Shown: piece by piece, positions 27,292 to 36,264 of the stretch
Layout of the letters: every line of letters begins with the position of its first letter
How positions within the stretch are numbered: position 1 is the first letter of the stretch
Assembly (NCBI RefSeq): GCF_016862515.1
Contig: NZ_BONC01000021.1
Location: 49,234-113,233 of the forward strand
From: Asanoa iriomotensis
GTDB lineage: Bacteria > Actinomycetota > Actinomycetes > Mycobacteriales > Micromonosporaceae
DNA: 64,000 bases
Reading direction: 5' to 3'
The notes under the pieces: model-generated
Told to the model about the DNA's origin: nothing
Seen by the model: the letters and a program-made list of their open reading frames with translations, nothing else
Databases searched by the model: none
Translations under genes and position numbers: made by a program

Positions 27292-28236
27292 TTAGGCAGA
27301 TTCAAGCTGATCGAGGCGCCTGAGGATCACGCCTTCGCGGAGCGCCCACGGGCAGATGTCGACGGCGTCGATGTGCATGCGGCGCAGCACCGCCTCCGCC
27401 ACCACCGCGCCGGCCAGCAGTTGGTGCGAGCGGCTGGCGCTGACCCCCTCCAGCTCGTAGACCTGGCGCGGCGGGATCAGCCGGATGAACCCGAGCACCT
27501 GCCGCAGGCCGTGGGTCTGCAGGGCCCGCGGCTCCCAGAGCCCCTGCCGGGACGGCGCCGCGCCGGCCAGCCGGGCCAGGGTGCGGAACGTCTTCGAGGT
27601 CGCGACCGCGCGGTCCCACTTGACGTCGGACAGCTTCGCGCCGGCGGACGCGAGCTGCTTCTCCACGTACGCCTGGAGGTCGTCGACGGTCTTCGGCGCC
27701 GGCGGGTTCGAGGTGTCGTGGTCGACGCCCAGGCGCTCGCGGCTGAGCCGCCCGGCACCCAGCGGCAGCGACATCGCCAGGTCCGGCGTCTCGTCGATGC
27801 CGGCCGCGATCTCCAGCGAGCCGCCGCCGATGTCGAGCACCAGCAGCCGCCCGGCGGACCAGCCGAACCAGCGGCGCACGGCGAGGAAGGTGGCCCGCGC
27901 CTCGTCGGCGCCGGAGAGCACCTGCAGGCGCACACCCGTCTCCTTGCGGACCCGCTGCAGCACGTCCTGCGAGTTGGTCGCGTCCCGGACCGCCGACGTG
28001 GCGAACGCCAGCAGGTCGTCGGCGCGCAGCCGGCGTGCGCTGGCCTGCGCGTCGTGCACGGCCTTGACCAGGGCGTCGGCGCCCGCCTTGGTGAGCGCGC
28101 CGTCGGGGCCGATCTGCTCGGCCAGCCGCAGCACGGCCTTCTCCGAGTGCGCCGGCCACGGGTGCGCGCCGTGGTGGGCGTCGACCAGCAGCAGGTGCAC
28201 GGTGTTGGAACCGACGTCGAGCACGCCCAGCCTCAT
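27292..28236 (-). CDS. Ppx/GppA-family phosphatase (exopolyphosphatase-like)
   Basis: 314 residues with the ASKHA phosphate-1 motif [18 protein letters not shown], phosphate-2 [15 protein letters not shown] and [15 protein letters not shown]. The short form lacks the C-terminal HD-like region of E. coli Ppx. Such enzymes hydrolyse polyphosphate or pppGpp. Its setting near senX3-regX3-phoU makes a polyphosphate/phosphate link plausible. Confidence 0.93.
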   Translation of the reverse strand: MRLGVLDVGSNTVHLLLVDAHHGAHPWPAHSEKAVLRLAEQIGPDGALTKAGADALVKAVHDAQASARRLRADDLLAFATSAVRDATNSQDVLQRVRKETGVRLQVLSGADEARATFLAVRRWFGWSAGRLLVLDIGGGSLEIAAGIDETPDLAMSLPLGAGRLSRERLGVDHDTSNPPAPKTVDDLQAYVEKQLASAGAKLSDVKWDRAVATSKTFRTLARLAGAAPSRQGLWEPRALQTHGLRQVLGFIRLIPPRQVYELEGVSASRSHQLLAGAVVAEAVLRRMHIDAVDICPWALREGVILRRLDQLESA

Positions 28237-28312
28237 GACCGCACCCTATGACGCCTGTCGGCATACCGTGCGGCACGCGGGTGCGAACGTGATCGGGGCG
28301 TAGGCTTGTTCG

Positions 28313-29194
28313 GTGCCAGCACGCAACCAGCTCCGCGTTCTCGTGGACGCCACCGATGACCCCCGCAGCCGCGAGGTCGACCTCGACTTCCCGCGGGAGT
28401 GGGTGGAGTTCTTCGATCCCGAGGACCCCAAGCACCTCATCCGTGCCGACCTGACCTGGCTGCTCTCCCGCTGGACGTGCATCTTCGGCAAGGGCTGCCA
28501 CGGCATCATCGAGGGCCGGGCCGCCGACGGCTGCTGCTCGCACGGCGCGTTCTTCACCGACTCCGACGACGAGGCCCGGGTCCGCGGCGCGGTCAAGCGG
28601 CTGACGCCGGAGACCTGGCAGCACCACGTGCGCGGGTTCAAGAACTACACCGAGATGGACACGGTCGACGGCAAGACGCCGGCGCGGCGCACCGCGACAC
28701 AGGGCCCCGACGGCCCGTGCGTGTTCCTCAACGACCCCGACTTCCCGGCCGGCGGCGGCTGCGCACTGCACGCCCAGGCCCTGCGCGACGGCGTGCACCC
28801 GCTGGAATACAAGCCCGACGTGTGCTGGCAGCTCCCGGTGCGCCGCGACCAGGACTGGCACAAGCGCCCCGACGGCACGAAGATCCTGATCACCACGCTG
28901 ACCGAGTTCGACCGCCGCGGTTGGGGCTCCGGCGGCCACGACCTGCACTGGTGGTGCACGTCGTCACCGGAGGCCCACGTCGGCCGCGAGGCGATGTGGC
29001 AGTCCTACGAGCCGGAGCTGACGGCGCTGGTCGGCAAGTCGGCCTACGCGAAGCTGGCCGAGCTGTGCGCGGCCCGCTCACGCCGCGGCCTGGTCGCCCC
29101 GCACCCCGCGGACCCGAAGCGCCGCCTCCCGATCGCCCGCGCGGGCAACCTGACCGGCAGCGCCGAGCCCGCCACCCCGCGCAAGAAGCGCTAG
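28313..29194 (+). CDS. Conserved Cys-rich protein of unknown function
   Basis: 293 residues from GTG 28313. About ten cysteines occur in the pattern [46 protein letters not shown] and WWCTSS. Several have adjacent His, suggesting a bound metal or Fe-S cluster. Matches from memory the conserved actinobacterial gene at the Rv0495c position beside ppx/gppA (DUF3109-like). No catalytic role is established. The 3' end overlaps the toxin gene by 4 bp, convergent. Confidence 0.8.
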   Translation: MPARNQLRVLVDATDDPRSREVDLDFPREWVEFFDPEDPKHLIRADLTWLLSRWTCIFGKGCHGIIEGRAADGCCSHGAFFTDSDDEARVRGAVKRLTPETWQHHVRGFKNYTEMDTVDGKTPARRTATQGPDGPCVFLNDPDFPAGGGCALHAQALRDGVHPLEYKPDVCWQLPVRRDQDWHKRPDGTKILITTLTEFDRRGWGSGGHDLHWWCTSSPEAHVGREAMWQSYEPELTALVGKSAYAKLAELCAARSRRGLVAPHPADPKRRLPIARAGNLTGSAEPATPRKKR

Positions 29195-29565
29195 CCGATG
29201 CACCCCCGGAGACCGGCCGCGATCTCCGGGACCTCTCGGATTTTCCCCGCTGCCACGCCGATCGTCAGCTCGTAGGCGAGATCCTCGTCGAGCGGCTCCG
29301 TCGCGATTCCGTTCCTGTCGAGAAACGCCAAGGTGGACACCAGGCCGGTCCGCTTGTTGCCGTCGACGAACGGGTGGTTTGCGATGAGCGAATGCATCAG
29401 CGCCGCGGCCTTGTCCCAGACGTCGGTGTATGTCTCGACACCGAAGACAACGGTCTGCGGTCGAACCACTGCCGAGCTCAGCAACCCCGGGTCGCGCAGC
29501 TCGCCGCCGGCTCCGATCTCGTCGGCAATGGCCATAACGTCGGCGACCGTCAGATAGAGGGTCAT
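29191..29565 (-). CDS. doc: Doc-type toxin (Fic/Doc fold)
   Basis: 124 residues. The core motif reads [11 protein letters not shown] (64-74). The NKR ending (rather than GNGR) is that of Doc kinases, which phosphorylate EF-Tu in phage P1, not of AMP-transferring Fic enzymes. Preceded by the Phd-like antitoxin with a 4-bp overlap (ATGA). The module is absent from the corresponding mycobacterial block, suggesting insertion. Confidence 0.93.
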   Translation of the reverse strand: MTLYLTVADVMAIADEIGAGGELRDPGLLSSAVVRPQTVVFGVETYTDVWDKAAALMHSLIANHPFVDGNKRTGLVSTLAFLDRNGIATEPLDEDLAYELTIGVAAGKIREVPEIAAGLRGCIG

Positions 29566-29807
29566 TCGGCGAGCCGATCGAGGAGCGGCGCATGTCGGTC
29601 GGCGAACCGGCGGGCGAACGCCCGAGCCTGGTCGCTGGCCACCTGGTCCGGCAGGTCCGCAGGCACGAGAGCAGCCGCGCGCCGACCGTGCCGGCTGAGG
29701 TAGATCACCTTTCCGGACTCGGCCTCGTCGACAAGGTCCGCGAGGCGGGCGCGGGCCTCGCTGACGGAGATCTCTAGCTCTGCGGGCGGTAGCGGCTCAG
29801 CACTCAT
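29562..29807 (-). CDS. phd: Phd/YefM-family antitoxin
   Basis: 81 residues. N-terminal DNA-binding half (LEISVSEARARLADLVDEAE, KVIYLSRHGRRAAALVP) and a C-terminal toxin-binding tail (RAFARRFADRHAPLLDRL). Translationally coupled to doc. Expected to repress its own promoter through the GTAC-containing repeat immediately upstream. Confidence 0.93.
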   Translation of the reverse strand: MSAEPLPPAELEISVSEARARLADLVDEAESGKVIYLSRHGRRAAALVPADLPDQVASDQARAFARRFADRHAPLLDRLAE

Positions 29808-29816
29808 ACCCGAAAT

Positions 29817-29833
29817 TGTACAACCGATGTACG
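29817..29833. promoter_or_regulatory. Probable operator of the phd-doc module
   Basis: TTGTACAACCGATGTAC places two GTAC cores 11 bp apart, 10 bp upstream of the antitoxin start. Phd-type repressors bind paired short palindromes of this kind. Confidence 0.55.
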
Positions 29834-29835
29834 GT

Positions 29836-30519
29836 CTACGGCTCGAACTTGTAGCCCAGGCCGCGGACCGTGACGATGAAGCGCGGGGTCGAGGGCTCCG
29901 GTTCGACCTTCGAGCGCAGGCGCTTGACGTGCACGTCGAGGGTCTTCGTGTCGCCGACGTAGTCGGCGCCCCAGACGCGGTCGATCAGCTGGCCCCGGGT
30001 GAGCACCCGGCCCGCGTTGCGCAGCAGCAGTTCGAGCAGCTCGAACTCCTTGAGCGGCAGCTGGACCGCCGAGCCGTCGACCGTGACCACGTGGCGCTCG
30101 ACGTCCATCCGGACCGGGCCCGCCGACAGGGTCGGCACGTCCGGCTCCGTGGTCTCCGTGCCCTGGCGGCGCAGCACCGCCCGGATCCGGGCGACCAGCT
30201 CGCGCGGCGAATAGGGCTTGGTGACGTAGTCGTCGGCGCCGATCTCCAGGCCGACCACCTTGTCGATCTCGCTGTCCCGGGCGGTCACCATGATGATCGG
30301 CACCCGCGACCGCTGCCGGAGCTGCCGGCAGACCTCCGTGCCGGACATCTCCGGCAGCATCAGGTCCAGCAGCACGATGTCGGCGCCGGTCCGGTCGAAC
30401 TCGGTCAGCGCCGAGGTGCCGGTCGGTGCGACCGAAACCTCGAAACCCTCCTTGCGCAGCATGTACGAGAGGGCATCGGAGAACGACTCTTCGTCCTCGA
30501 CCACGAGCACGCGGGCCAC
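29836..30519 (-). CDS. regX3: Response regulator RegX3 (OmpR/PhoB family)
   Basis: 227 residues: receiver with ARVLVVEDEESFSDALS, VLLDLMLPEMSG (phospho-Asp ~52) and KPYSPRELVARIRAVLRR, then a winged-helix DNA-binding domain (~130-227; LKEFELLELLLRNAGRVLTR, TLDVHVKRLRSKVE). Lies 13 bp after senX3. Known SenX3-RegX3 (PhoR-PhoP of Streptomyces) controls phosphate-starvation genes. Confidence 0.96.
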   Translation of the reverse strand: MARVLVVEDEESFSDALSYMLRKEGFEVSVAPTGTSALTEFDRTGADIVLLDLMLPEMSGTEVCRQLRQRSRVPIIMVTARDSEIDKVVGLEIGADDYVTKPYSPRELVARIRAVLRRQGTETTEPDVPTLSAGPVRMDVERHVVTVDGSAVQLPLKEFELLELLLRNAGRVLTRGQLIDRVWGADYVGDTKTLDVHVKRLRSKVEPEPSTPRFIVTVRGLGYKFEP

Positions 30520-30532
30520 GGACTTTCCTTCC

Positions 30533-31804
30533 TTACCGCTCGGATCGGCTCGACTCGACCGATCCGGTCACGATCTCAATAGAGGGGGGTAGCGGGAGGG
30601 CGGCGTCCGGCGGGCTCGCCGGAAGCCGGAGGGTGAACGTCGAACCCTCCCCAAGTGTGCTGACGACGTCTATGCGGCCACCATGGTTGGTGGCGATGTG
30701 CTTCACGATCGCGAGGCCCAGTCCGGTGCCGCCGGTGGCCCGGGAGCGCGCGCGGTCGGCGCGGTAGAACCGCTCGAAGATTCGGTCGACCTCGTCGGGC
30801 GCGATCCCGATGCCCTGGTCGGCCACCGACAGCTCGACGGTGTCGTCGTCGAGGGCGGTCGAGATGGTGATCCGGGTCTGTTCCTTCGAGTACGCGATCG
30901 CGTTCTCGACCAGGTTGGCCAGCGCGGTGGCCATCTGGCTGTCGCTGCCGTAGACGGTGAGCCCGCGCTTGCCGTCGACCACGACCTCGATGTCCCGGGC
31001 GGAGGCGGTCGTGCGGGTGCGGTCGATCACCTCGGCGACGACCCAGTCCAGCGAGACCGGCTCCGGGTCGGGCAGCGGGTCGGCACCCTGCAGCCGGGCC
31101 AGGTCGAGCAGCTCGTTGACCAGCCGGCCGAGCCGGGTCGACTCGTGCTGGATCCGCTCGGCGAACCGGCGGGCGGCGGCCACGTCCTCTTCGGGACCGG
31201 CGCCGGGCTGCGGGCCCACGTTGGTCGGGTCGGTGGCGTCGAGCAGCGCCTCGGCCAGCAGTTGGAGCGCGCCGATCGGGGTCTTCAGCTCGTGGCTGAC
31301 GTTGGCGACGAAGTCCCGGCGCACCCGGCCGACGCGGTGCGCCTCGGTGACGTCGGCCGCCTCGACCGCGACGAAGTTGCCGCCGAGGCCGACCGCGCGC
31401 AGGGCGACGCCGAGGGGGTCGTTGTCACCGCGGGGCAGGTCCAGCTCGACCTCTCGGCGGACGCCGGAGCGGCGGACCTGGCCGGCCAGGGTACGGATGA
31501 TCGGGTGCGCGGCGATGCTGCCCGGAGTGCCGGCCGAACGCAGCAGGCCCATCGCCCGTGCCGCGGGGTTGACCAGCACCACCGTGTCGTCCCCGTCGAG
31601 CACCACGACGCCGACCCGGAGCGAGTCGAGGCTCTTCCGACCCAGTCCCGGTTGCGGATCGTGCATCGCCTGCCTTCCCTCGCCAGCAGCGCGGGTAGCG
31701 GCGACGGGCGCTGATCCCCGCCGCCTGACACGCGGGATCAGCGATCCGGCGGCGAAGCCCGCCAACAGACTGACGCACACGCCAGCCACGATCGCCCATT
31801 CCAC
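30533..31804 (-). CDS. senX3: Sensor histidine kinase SenX3
   Basis: 423 residues. N-terminal membrane segment (WAIVAGVCVSLLAGFAAG), a PAS-like region (~60-160), H-box in VANVSHELKTPIGALQLLAE, then an ATPase domain (N box ALANLVENAIAYS, G boxes DQGIGIAPDE and GGTGLGLAIVKHI). Partner of RegX3. It is divergent from phoU across a 216-bp region with PHO-box-like repeats, matching the known negative role of PhoU. Confidence 0.96.
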   Translation of the reverse strand: MEWAIVAGVCVSLLAGFAAGSLIPRVRRRGSAPVAATRAAGEGRQAMHDPQPGLGRKSLDSLRVGVVVLDGDDTVVLVNPAARAMGLLRSAGTPGSIAAHPIIRTLAGQVRRSGVRREVELDLPRGDNDPLGVALRAVGLGGNFVAVEAADVTEAHRVGRVRRDFVANVSHELKTPIGALQLLAEALLDATDPTNVGPQPGAGPEEDVAAARRFAERIQHESTRLGRLVNELLDLARLQGADPLPDPEPVSLDWVVAEVIDRTRTTASARDIEVVVDGKRGLTVYGSDSQMATALANLVENAIAYSKEQTRITISTALDDDTVELSVADQGIGIAPDEVDRIFERFYRADRARSRATGGTGLGLAIVKHIATNHGGRIDVVSTLGEGSTFTLRLPASPPDAALPLPPSIEIVTGSVESSRSER

Positions 31805-31875
31805 GAGGCGATCGTAGGGTCATTGTTAACGAACAGGCTGGTCGGGCCGGGCAAACCGGGCGCGTATCGCACAAT

Positions 31876-31904
31876 GTTCACCGGCCGGCTCAGCTCCGTT
31901 CACT
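31876..31904 (+). promoter_or_regulatory. PHO-box-like direct repeats between senX3 and phoU
   Basis: GTTCACC at 31876 and GTTCACT at 31898 are exactly 22 bp (two 11-bp units) apart, the spacing of actinobacterial PhoP/RegX3 direct-repeat units. A reverse-oriented GTGAACC occurs near 31929. Predicts RegX3 control of phoU and/or senX3-regX3. Confidence 0.65.
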
Positions 31905-32020
31905 GGCGTTCTGTGACGTACACCTACCGTGAACCGGACATAAGTCGAAGCGTGACCGGACAATACTCTTCGGTCACATCCCTTCCACCACCGACACACC
32001 GTTTGTTCAGGAGCACCGAG

Positions 32021-32668
32021 ATGGCCTTGCGCGAAGAGTTCCGCGCCGACCTGCACATCGTCAGCCAGTTGCTGGTCGACATGGCGGAGGCGGTCCGCAC
32101 CGCGATGAGCGAGGCGACCAAGGGATTGCTGCACGCGGACCGCGCCGCGGCGGAGGACGTGGTCGCCCGCGACGCCGAGGTCGACGCCCTCTACCAGCAG
32201 GTGGAGGAGCGGGTCACCGACCTGATGGCGCGCCAGGCGCCGGTGGCCAGCGACCTGCGGGTGCTGATCACGGCCCTGCAAGTGGCCGCCGACCTGGAGC
32301 GGATGGGCGACCTGGCCGACCACGTGGCCAAGACGGCCCTGCGCCGGCACCCGTCACCCGCGGTCCCGGCCGAGCTGCGGGCGGTCTTCACCGCCAAGGC
32401 GGAGGTCGCCGACAAGATGGCCGCCAAGATCGCCAAGGTGCTGTCGAAGCTCGACCCGGTCGCGGCCGCGGAGTTGGAGACCGACGACGACGCGATGGAC
32501 GACCTGCACGTCGACCTGTTCAAGGTGATGCTGAGCGACGACTGGCCGTACGGCGCCGAGACGGCGATCGACGGCGCGCTGCTCGGCCGCTTCTACGAGC
32601 GCTTCGCGGATCACGCGGTGAACGCCGGCCACCATGTCGTGTATCTGGTGACCGGCGAACAGAGCTGA
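32021..32668 (+). CDS. phoU: Phosphate uptake regulator PhoU
   Basis: 215 residues from ATG 32021, with CAGGAG 7 bp upstream; the longer frame reaches into the promoter and is rejected. Two PhoU helical-bundle repeats are seen, with metal-binding type motifs LERMGDLADHVAKTA (~98) and RFYERFADHAVNAGHHV (~193). Damps signalling of SenX3-RegX3 when phosphate is plentiful (known for the family). The pstB 3' end lies at the far right of this window. Confidence 0.95.
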   Translation: MALREEFRADLHIVSQLLVDMAEAVRTAMSEATKGLLHADRAAAEDVVARDAEVDALYQQVEERVTDLMARQAPVASDLRVLITALQVAADLERMGDLADHVAKTALRRHPSPAVPAELRAVFTAKAEVADKMAAKIAKVLSKLDPVAAAELETDDDAMDDLHVDLFKVMLSDDWPYGAETAIDGALLGRFYERFADHAVNAGHHVVYLVTGEQS

Positions 32669-32697
32669 ATGGTTCGGTCGCTCCGCAGCGCCGGGAA

Positions 32698-32761
32698 GCT
32701 CGTGTGGTGCGGCACCGTCCGACCATTGCTTCGCTCGGCCACGGCACCGCACCACACGAGC
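32698..32761. repeat. Long hairpin between convergent phoU and gpm
   Basis: 21-bp arms at 32698-32718 and 32741-32761 match at 19 positions (arm starts GCTCGTGTGGTGCGG), loop 22 bases. Probably the shared terminator of phoU and gpm, though longer than most. Confidence 0.65.
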
Positions 32762-32820
32762 GCGCTGCTCCACTCCCTCACGTGGCCAGGCGCCGTCCGG
32801 CTCAAGGTTGTAGCGCCGGT

Positions 32821-33570
32821 TCAGCGTCCCTGGTTCGCGACGGCCGCCGCTGACTCGGCGGCGGCCTCCGGGTCGAGGTAGGCGCCGCCGGCGGTGACCG
32901 GGCGCAGGTTGGCGTCCAGGTCGTAGCGCAGCGGGATCCCGGTCGGGATGTTCAGCTTGGCGATCGCCTCGTCCGAGATGCCGTCGAGGTGCTTGACCAC
33001 CGCCCGCAGCGAGTTGCCGTGCGCGGCGACCAGCACCGTCCTGCCGGCCAGCAGGTCCGGCACGATCGCGTCGTACCAGTACGGCAGCGTGCGGCCCAGC
33101 ACGTCCTTGAGGCACTCGGTGTCCGGCATCAGCTCGGGCGGCAGGGTCGCGTAGCGCGGGTCACCGGTCTGCGCCCACTCGTCGCCCGGTTCGATCGGCG
33201 GCGGCGGCACGTCGTACGACCGGCGCCAGAGCATGAACTGCTCCTCGCCGTACTCGTCGAGCGTCTGCTTCTTGTTCTTGCCCTGCAGCGCGCCGTAGTG
33301 GCGCTCGTTGAGGCGCCACGACCGGCGCACCGGGATCCACGACCGGCCGGCCTCGCCCAGCGCGAGCTCGCTGGTGCGGATCGCGCGGCGCAGCACGCTC
33401 GTGTGCACCACGTCGGGCAGCAGGTCGTGCTCGCGCAGCAGGGCACCGCCGCGCCGGGCCTCGGTCTCGCCCTTCGCGGTCAGGTCGACGTCGACCCAAC
33501 CGGTGAACAGGTTCTTCGCGTTCCACTCGCTCTCGCCGTGCCGGAGCAGCACCAACGTCCCCACAGTCAT
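32821..33570 (-). CDS. gpmA: 2,3-bisphosphoglycerate-dependent phosphoglycerate mutase
   Basis: 249 residues from ATG 33570 ([17 protein letters not shown]). The catalytic His11 lies in [18 protein letters not shown]; the second His is in [15 protein letters not shown]. It interconverts 3- and 2-phosphoglycerate in glycolysis. Neighbour of senX3-regX3 in mycobacteria as well. The in-frame extension to 33747 lacks similarity and is not used. Confidence 0.97.
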   Translation of the reverse strand: MTVGTLVLLRHGESEWNAKNLFTGWVDVDLTAKGETEARRGGALLREHDLLPDVVHTSVLRRAIRTSELALGEAGRSWIPVRRSWRLNERHYGALQGKNKKQTLDEYGEEQFMLWRRSYDVPPPPIEPGDEWAQTGDPRYATLPPELMPDTECLKDVLGRTLPYWYDAIVPDLLAGRTVLVAAHGNSLRAVVKHLDGISDEAIAKLNIPTGIPLRYDLDANLRPVTAGGAYLDPEAAAESAAAVANQGR

Positions 33571-33719
33571 GTCGCCATCCTCGCGCAGCCGGCTGGGCGG
33601 CCCGCAACCGCCCGGCGTGACGACCGCCATGCGGTAATCCAGGTGACTTCCAGGGTGCTCGCAATTTAGGTTGCGTAAGGCCGTCGCGGAGTGACGGTCA
33701 TTACCATGGGGGGCCTTGA

Positions 33720-34997
33720 GTGGTACGAAGCTGGCTGCGCGAGACAACGGGTGGGTTACCGCGGACCTTCTGGTACCTCTGGTGCGGCACCCTGGTCAAC
33801 CGCCTCGGCGGCTTCGTCCTGATCTTCCTGACCGTCTACCTGACCAAGGAACGCGGCTTCAGCGACATCCAGGCCGGCCTCGTGGTCGGCCTGTGGAGCG
33901 CCGGCGGCGGGGTCGGCACGATGGTCGGCGGCGTCCTGGCCGACCGCTGGGGCCGGCGGCCGACGCTGCTGCTCGCGCACACCGGCGGCGCCGCGATGAT
34001 GGTGCTGCTCGGCTTCTCCCGGCCGTTCCTCATGATCGCCGGCGTCGCGTTCGCCCTCGGCATGTTCGCCGAGGCGGCCCGCCCGGCGTTCGCGGCGATG
34101 ATGGTCGACGTCGTGCCGGACCGCGACCGGGTCCGCGCGTTCTCGCTCAACTACTGGGCCATCAACCTCGGCTTCGCGTCGGCGGCGATCCTCGGCGGCT
34201 TCGCCGCCCACCTCGACTACCTGCTGCTGTTCCTCATCGACGCGGGCGCGACGCTGCTCACCGCGACCATCGTGTTCGTCAAGATCAAGGAGACCCGGCC
34301 CACCCGCGGGCCCGTGGCGGCGCACGCCGACCGCGGCGGCCTCGGCACGGTGCTGCGCGACCGGGTGTTCCTGGTGTTCACCGCGGTCAACCTGCTCGCC
34401 GCGATGGTGTTCCTCCAGCACATCTCGATGCTGCCGATCGCGATGACCGACGACGGCCTCTCCTCCTCGACGTACGGGTGGGTGATCGCACTCAACGGCG
34501 TGCTGATCGTGCTCGGCCAACTGTTCATCCCCAAGCTGATCGCCGGGCACAGCCGGGCCCGCGTGCTCGCGGTCGGCACGATCGTGCAGGGCATCGGCTT
34601 CGGCCTGACCGCCGTGGCCGGCAGCGCCTGGCTCTACGCGATGACGGTGCTGGTCTGGACGCTCGGCGAGATGGTCTACTCGCCGACCTCCGCGGCCACC
34701 ATCGCCGACCTCGCGCCGGCCTCGGTCCGCGGCCGCTACCAGGGTGTTTTCGCGCTCTCCTGGTCGATCGCGGGCTTCACCGCGCCGGTGGCCGGCGGCT
34801 TCGTGCGCGACCTGCTCGGCAACAGCGCGCTGTGGATCGGCTGCGCGCTGATCGCGTTGCTGGCCGCCGCGATCAACCTGGCCGCCGGCCCGGCCCGCGA
34901 GCGGCGCACGGCCGCCCTCGCGGCCGCCCGGGCGCGGGCGTCCGCTCCGCAGGGCGTGACCAGCGACACCCTGGCGCCCGCCGCCGCGTCTTCGTAG
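33720..34997 (+). CDS. MFS transporter (first of a tandem pair)
   Basis: 425 residues from GTG, about 12 membrane helices. Motif A is [16 protein letters not shown] between helices 2 and 3. The N-terminus ([26 protein letters not shown]) is shared with the next gene (RDTAGGLPGSFWYLWTGQLVNRVGA), so the two are tandem duplicates. Substrate unknown; resembles drug or small-molecule exporters. Cytoplasmic Ala/Arg-rich tail. Confidence 0.92.
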   Translation: MVRSWLRETTGGLPRTFWYLWCGTLVNRLGGFVLIFLTVYLTKERGFSDIQAGLVVGLWSAGGGVGTMVGGVLADRWGRRPTLLLAHTGGAAMMVLLGFSRPFLMIAGVAFALGMFAEAARPAFAAMMVDVVPDRDRVRAFSLNYWAINLGFASAAILGGFAAHLDYLLLFLIDAGATLLTATIVFVKIKETRPTRGPVAAHADRGGLGTVLRDRVFLVFTAVNLLAAMVFLQHISMLPIAMTDDGLSSSTYGWVIALNGVLIVLGQLFIPKLIAGHSRARVLAVGTIVQGIGFGLTAVAGSAWLYAMTVLVWTLGEMVYSPTSAATIADLAPASVRGRYQGVFALSWSIAGFTAPVAGGFVRDLLGNSALWIGCALIALLAAAINLAAGPARERRTAALAAARARASAPQGVTSDTLAPAAASS

Positions 34998-35037
34998 CGT
35001 CCCACCGTAAAGCTTCTTAACTGAGAGGGGCCGCGCC

Positions 35038-36264
35038 TTGCGGGCCTGGTGGCGCGACACCGCGGGCGGCCTGCCCGGCAGCTTCTGGTACCTGTGGACC
35101 GGCCAACTGGTCAACCGCGTCGGCGCGGTCGCCATGCTGATCATGTCGGTCTACCTGACCGACGAGCGCGGCGCCTCGGCGAGCCTGGCCGGACTCGTCG
35201 TCGGGGCCTACGGCCTCGGCGGCGTCGCCGGCACACTGCTCGGCGGCGTGCTCGCCGACCACTGGGGCCGCCGGACCACCCTGTTCTGGGCGCACGCCTT
35301 GGCGGCGGCGCTGATGGCGGGCCTGGCCTTCGTGCACAGCCTGGCCGTGATCGCGGTGCTGACCCTGCTGCTCGGCGTGGCCCACTCGATGCCGATGCCG
35401 GCGTTCGTCGCGGCGATCGTCGACGTGGTCCCGGCGGAGCGCCGGTCGCGGGCGTTCAACCTGCAGTTCTGGTCGTTCAACCTGGGCATGGCCGGTGCCG
35501 GGTTGCTGGCCGGCGTGCTCGCCGAGGTCAGCTACGTGGCGTTGTTCCTCGCCGACGCGGGCGCGACCGCCGTCACCGCGGTCGTGATCGCCTGGAAGGT
35601 GCCGGAGACGTTCCGTCGCCACACCACCGCACAAGCGAAGAAGGGCGGGCTGGCGACCGCGCTGACCGACCGCACCTACCTGGTGTTCGTCGGGCTGACG
35701 TTCCTGCTCGCCGCGTTGACCTTGCAGACCTCGACGATCATGCCGCTGGCGATGCGGGCCGACGGGCTCAGCCCGGCCGCGTACGGGACGGTCGTCGCGG
35801 TCAGCGCCGCGCTGATCGTGGTCGGCCAGCTGTTCGTGCCCCCGCTGATCGACGGTCGCCGCAAGCACACCGTCCTCGCGGCCGCGCTGGTGTTGATCAG
35901 TCTCGGCTTCGGCGCCCTCGCCTTCGCCGGTCACCTGGCCGTCTACCTGCTCGCCGCGGTCGTCTGGACGGTCGGCCAGATGCTCGCCGCACCGCCCAAC
36001 GCCGAGGTCAACGCGGAGCTGTCGCCCGAGGAACTGCGCGGGCGCTACCAGTCGGTGTTCAGCCTGACCTTCCCGGCGGCCGCGTTCCTCACGCCGGCGC
36101 TGGGCGGCCTCAGCCTCGACCACCTGGGCGACTGGCACTGGGTCGTGATCGGCGGGATCGGCCTGCTCGCCGCGGCGGGTCACCTGCTCACCGGCCCGGC
36201 CCGCGACCGGGAGGCGGCTCGCCGGGCGGTGCGGGTCCGCGAGCTAGAACGCGTAGCGGGCTGA
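35038..36264 (+). CDS. MFS transporter (second of a tandem pair)
   Basis: 408 residues from TTG 35038 with GAGAGGGG about 8 bp upstream. Motif A is GGVLADHWGRRTTLFW. Paralogue of the preceding gene, 40 bp away, so probably one transcript. The 3' end overlaps the convergent propeller gene by 21 bp. Confidence 0.92.
   Translation: MRAWWRDTAGGLPGSFWYLWTGQLVNRVGAVAMLIMSVYLTDERGASASLAGLVVGAYGLGGVAGTLLGGVLADHWGRRTTLFWAHALAAALMAGLAFVHSLAVIAVLTLLLGVAHSMPMPAFVAAIVDVVPAERRSRAFNLQFWSFNLGMAGAGLLAGVLAEVSYVALFLADAGATAVTAVVIAWKVPETFRRHTTAQAKKGGLATALTDRTYLVFVGLTFLLAALTLQTSTIMPLAMRADGLSPAAYGTVVAVSAALIVVGQLFVPPLIDGRRKHTVLAAALVLISLGFGALAFAGHLAVYLLAAVVWTVGQMLAAPPNAEVNAELSPEELRGRYQSVFSLTFPAAAFLTPALGGLSLDHLGDWHWVVIGGIGLLAAAGHLLTGPARDREAARRAVRVRELERVAG

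Noticed and set aside
27302..28948. 548-codon minus frame over ppx/gppA and the Cys-rich gene
   Set aside because: Overlaps two well-supported genes in other frames and has no recognisable domain.
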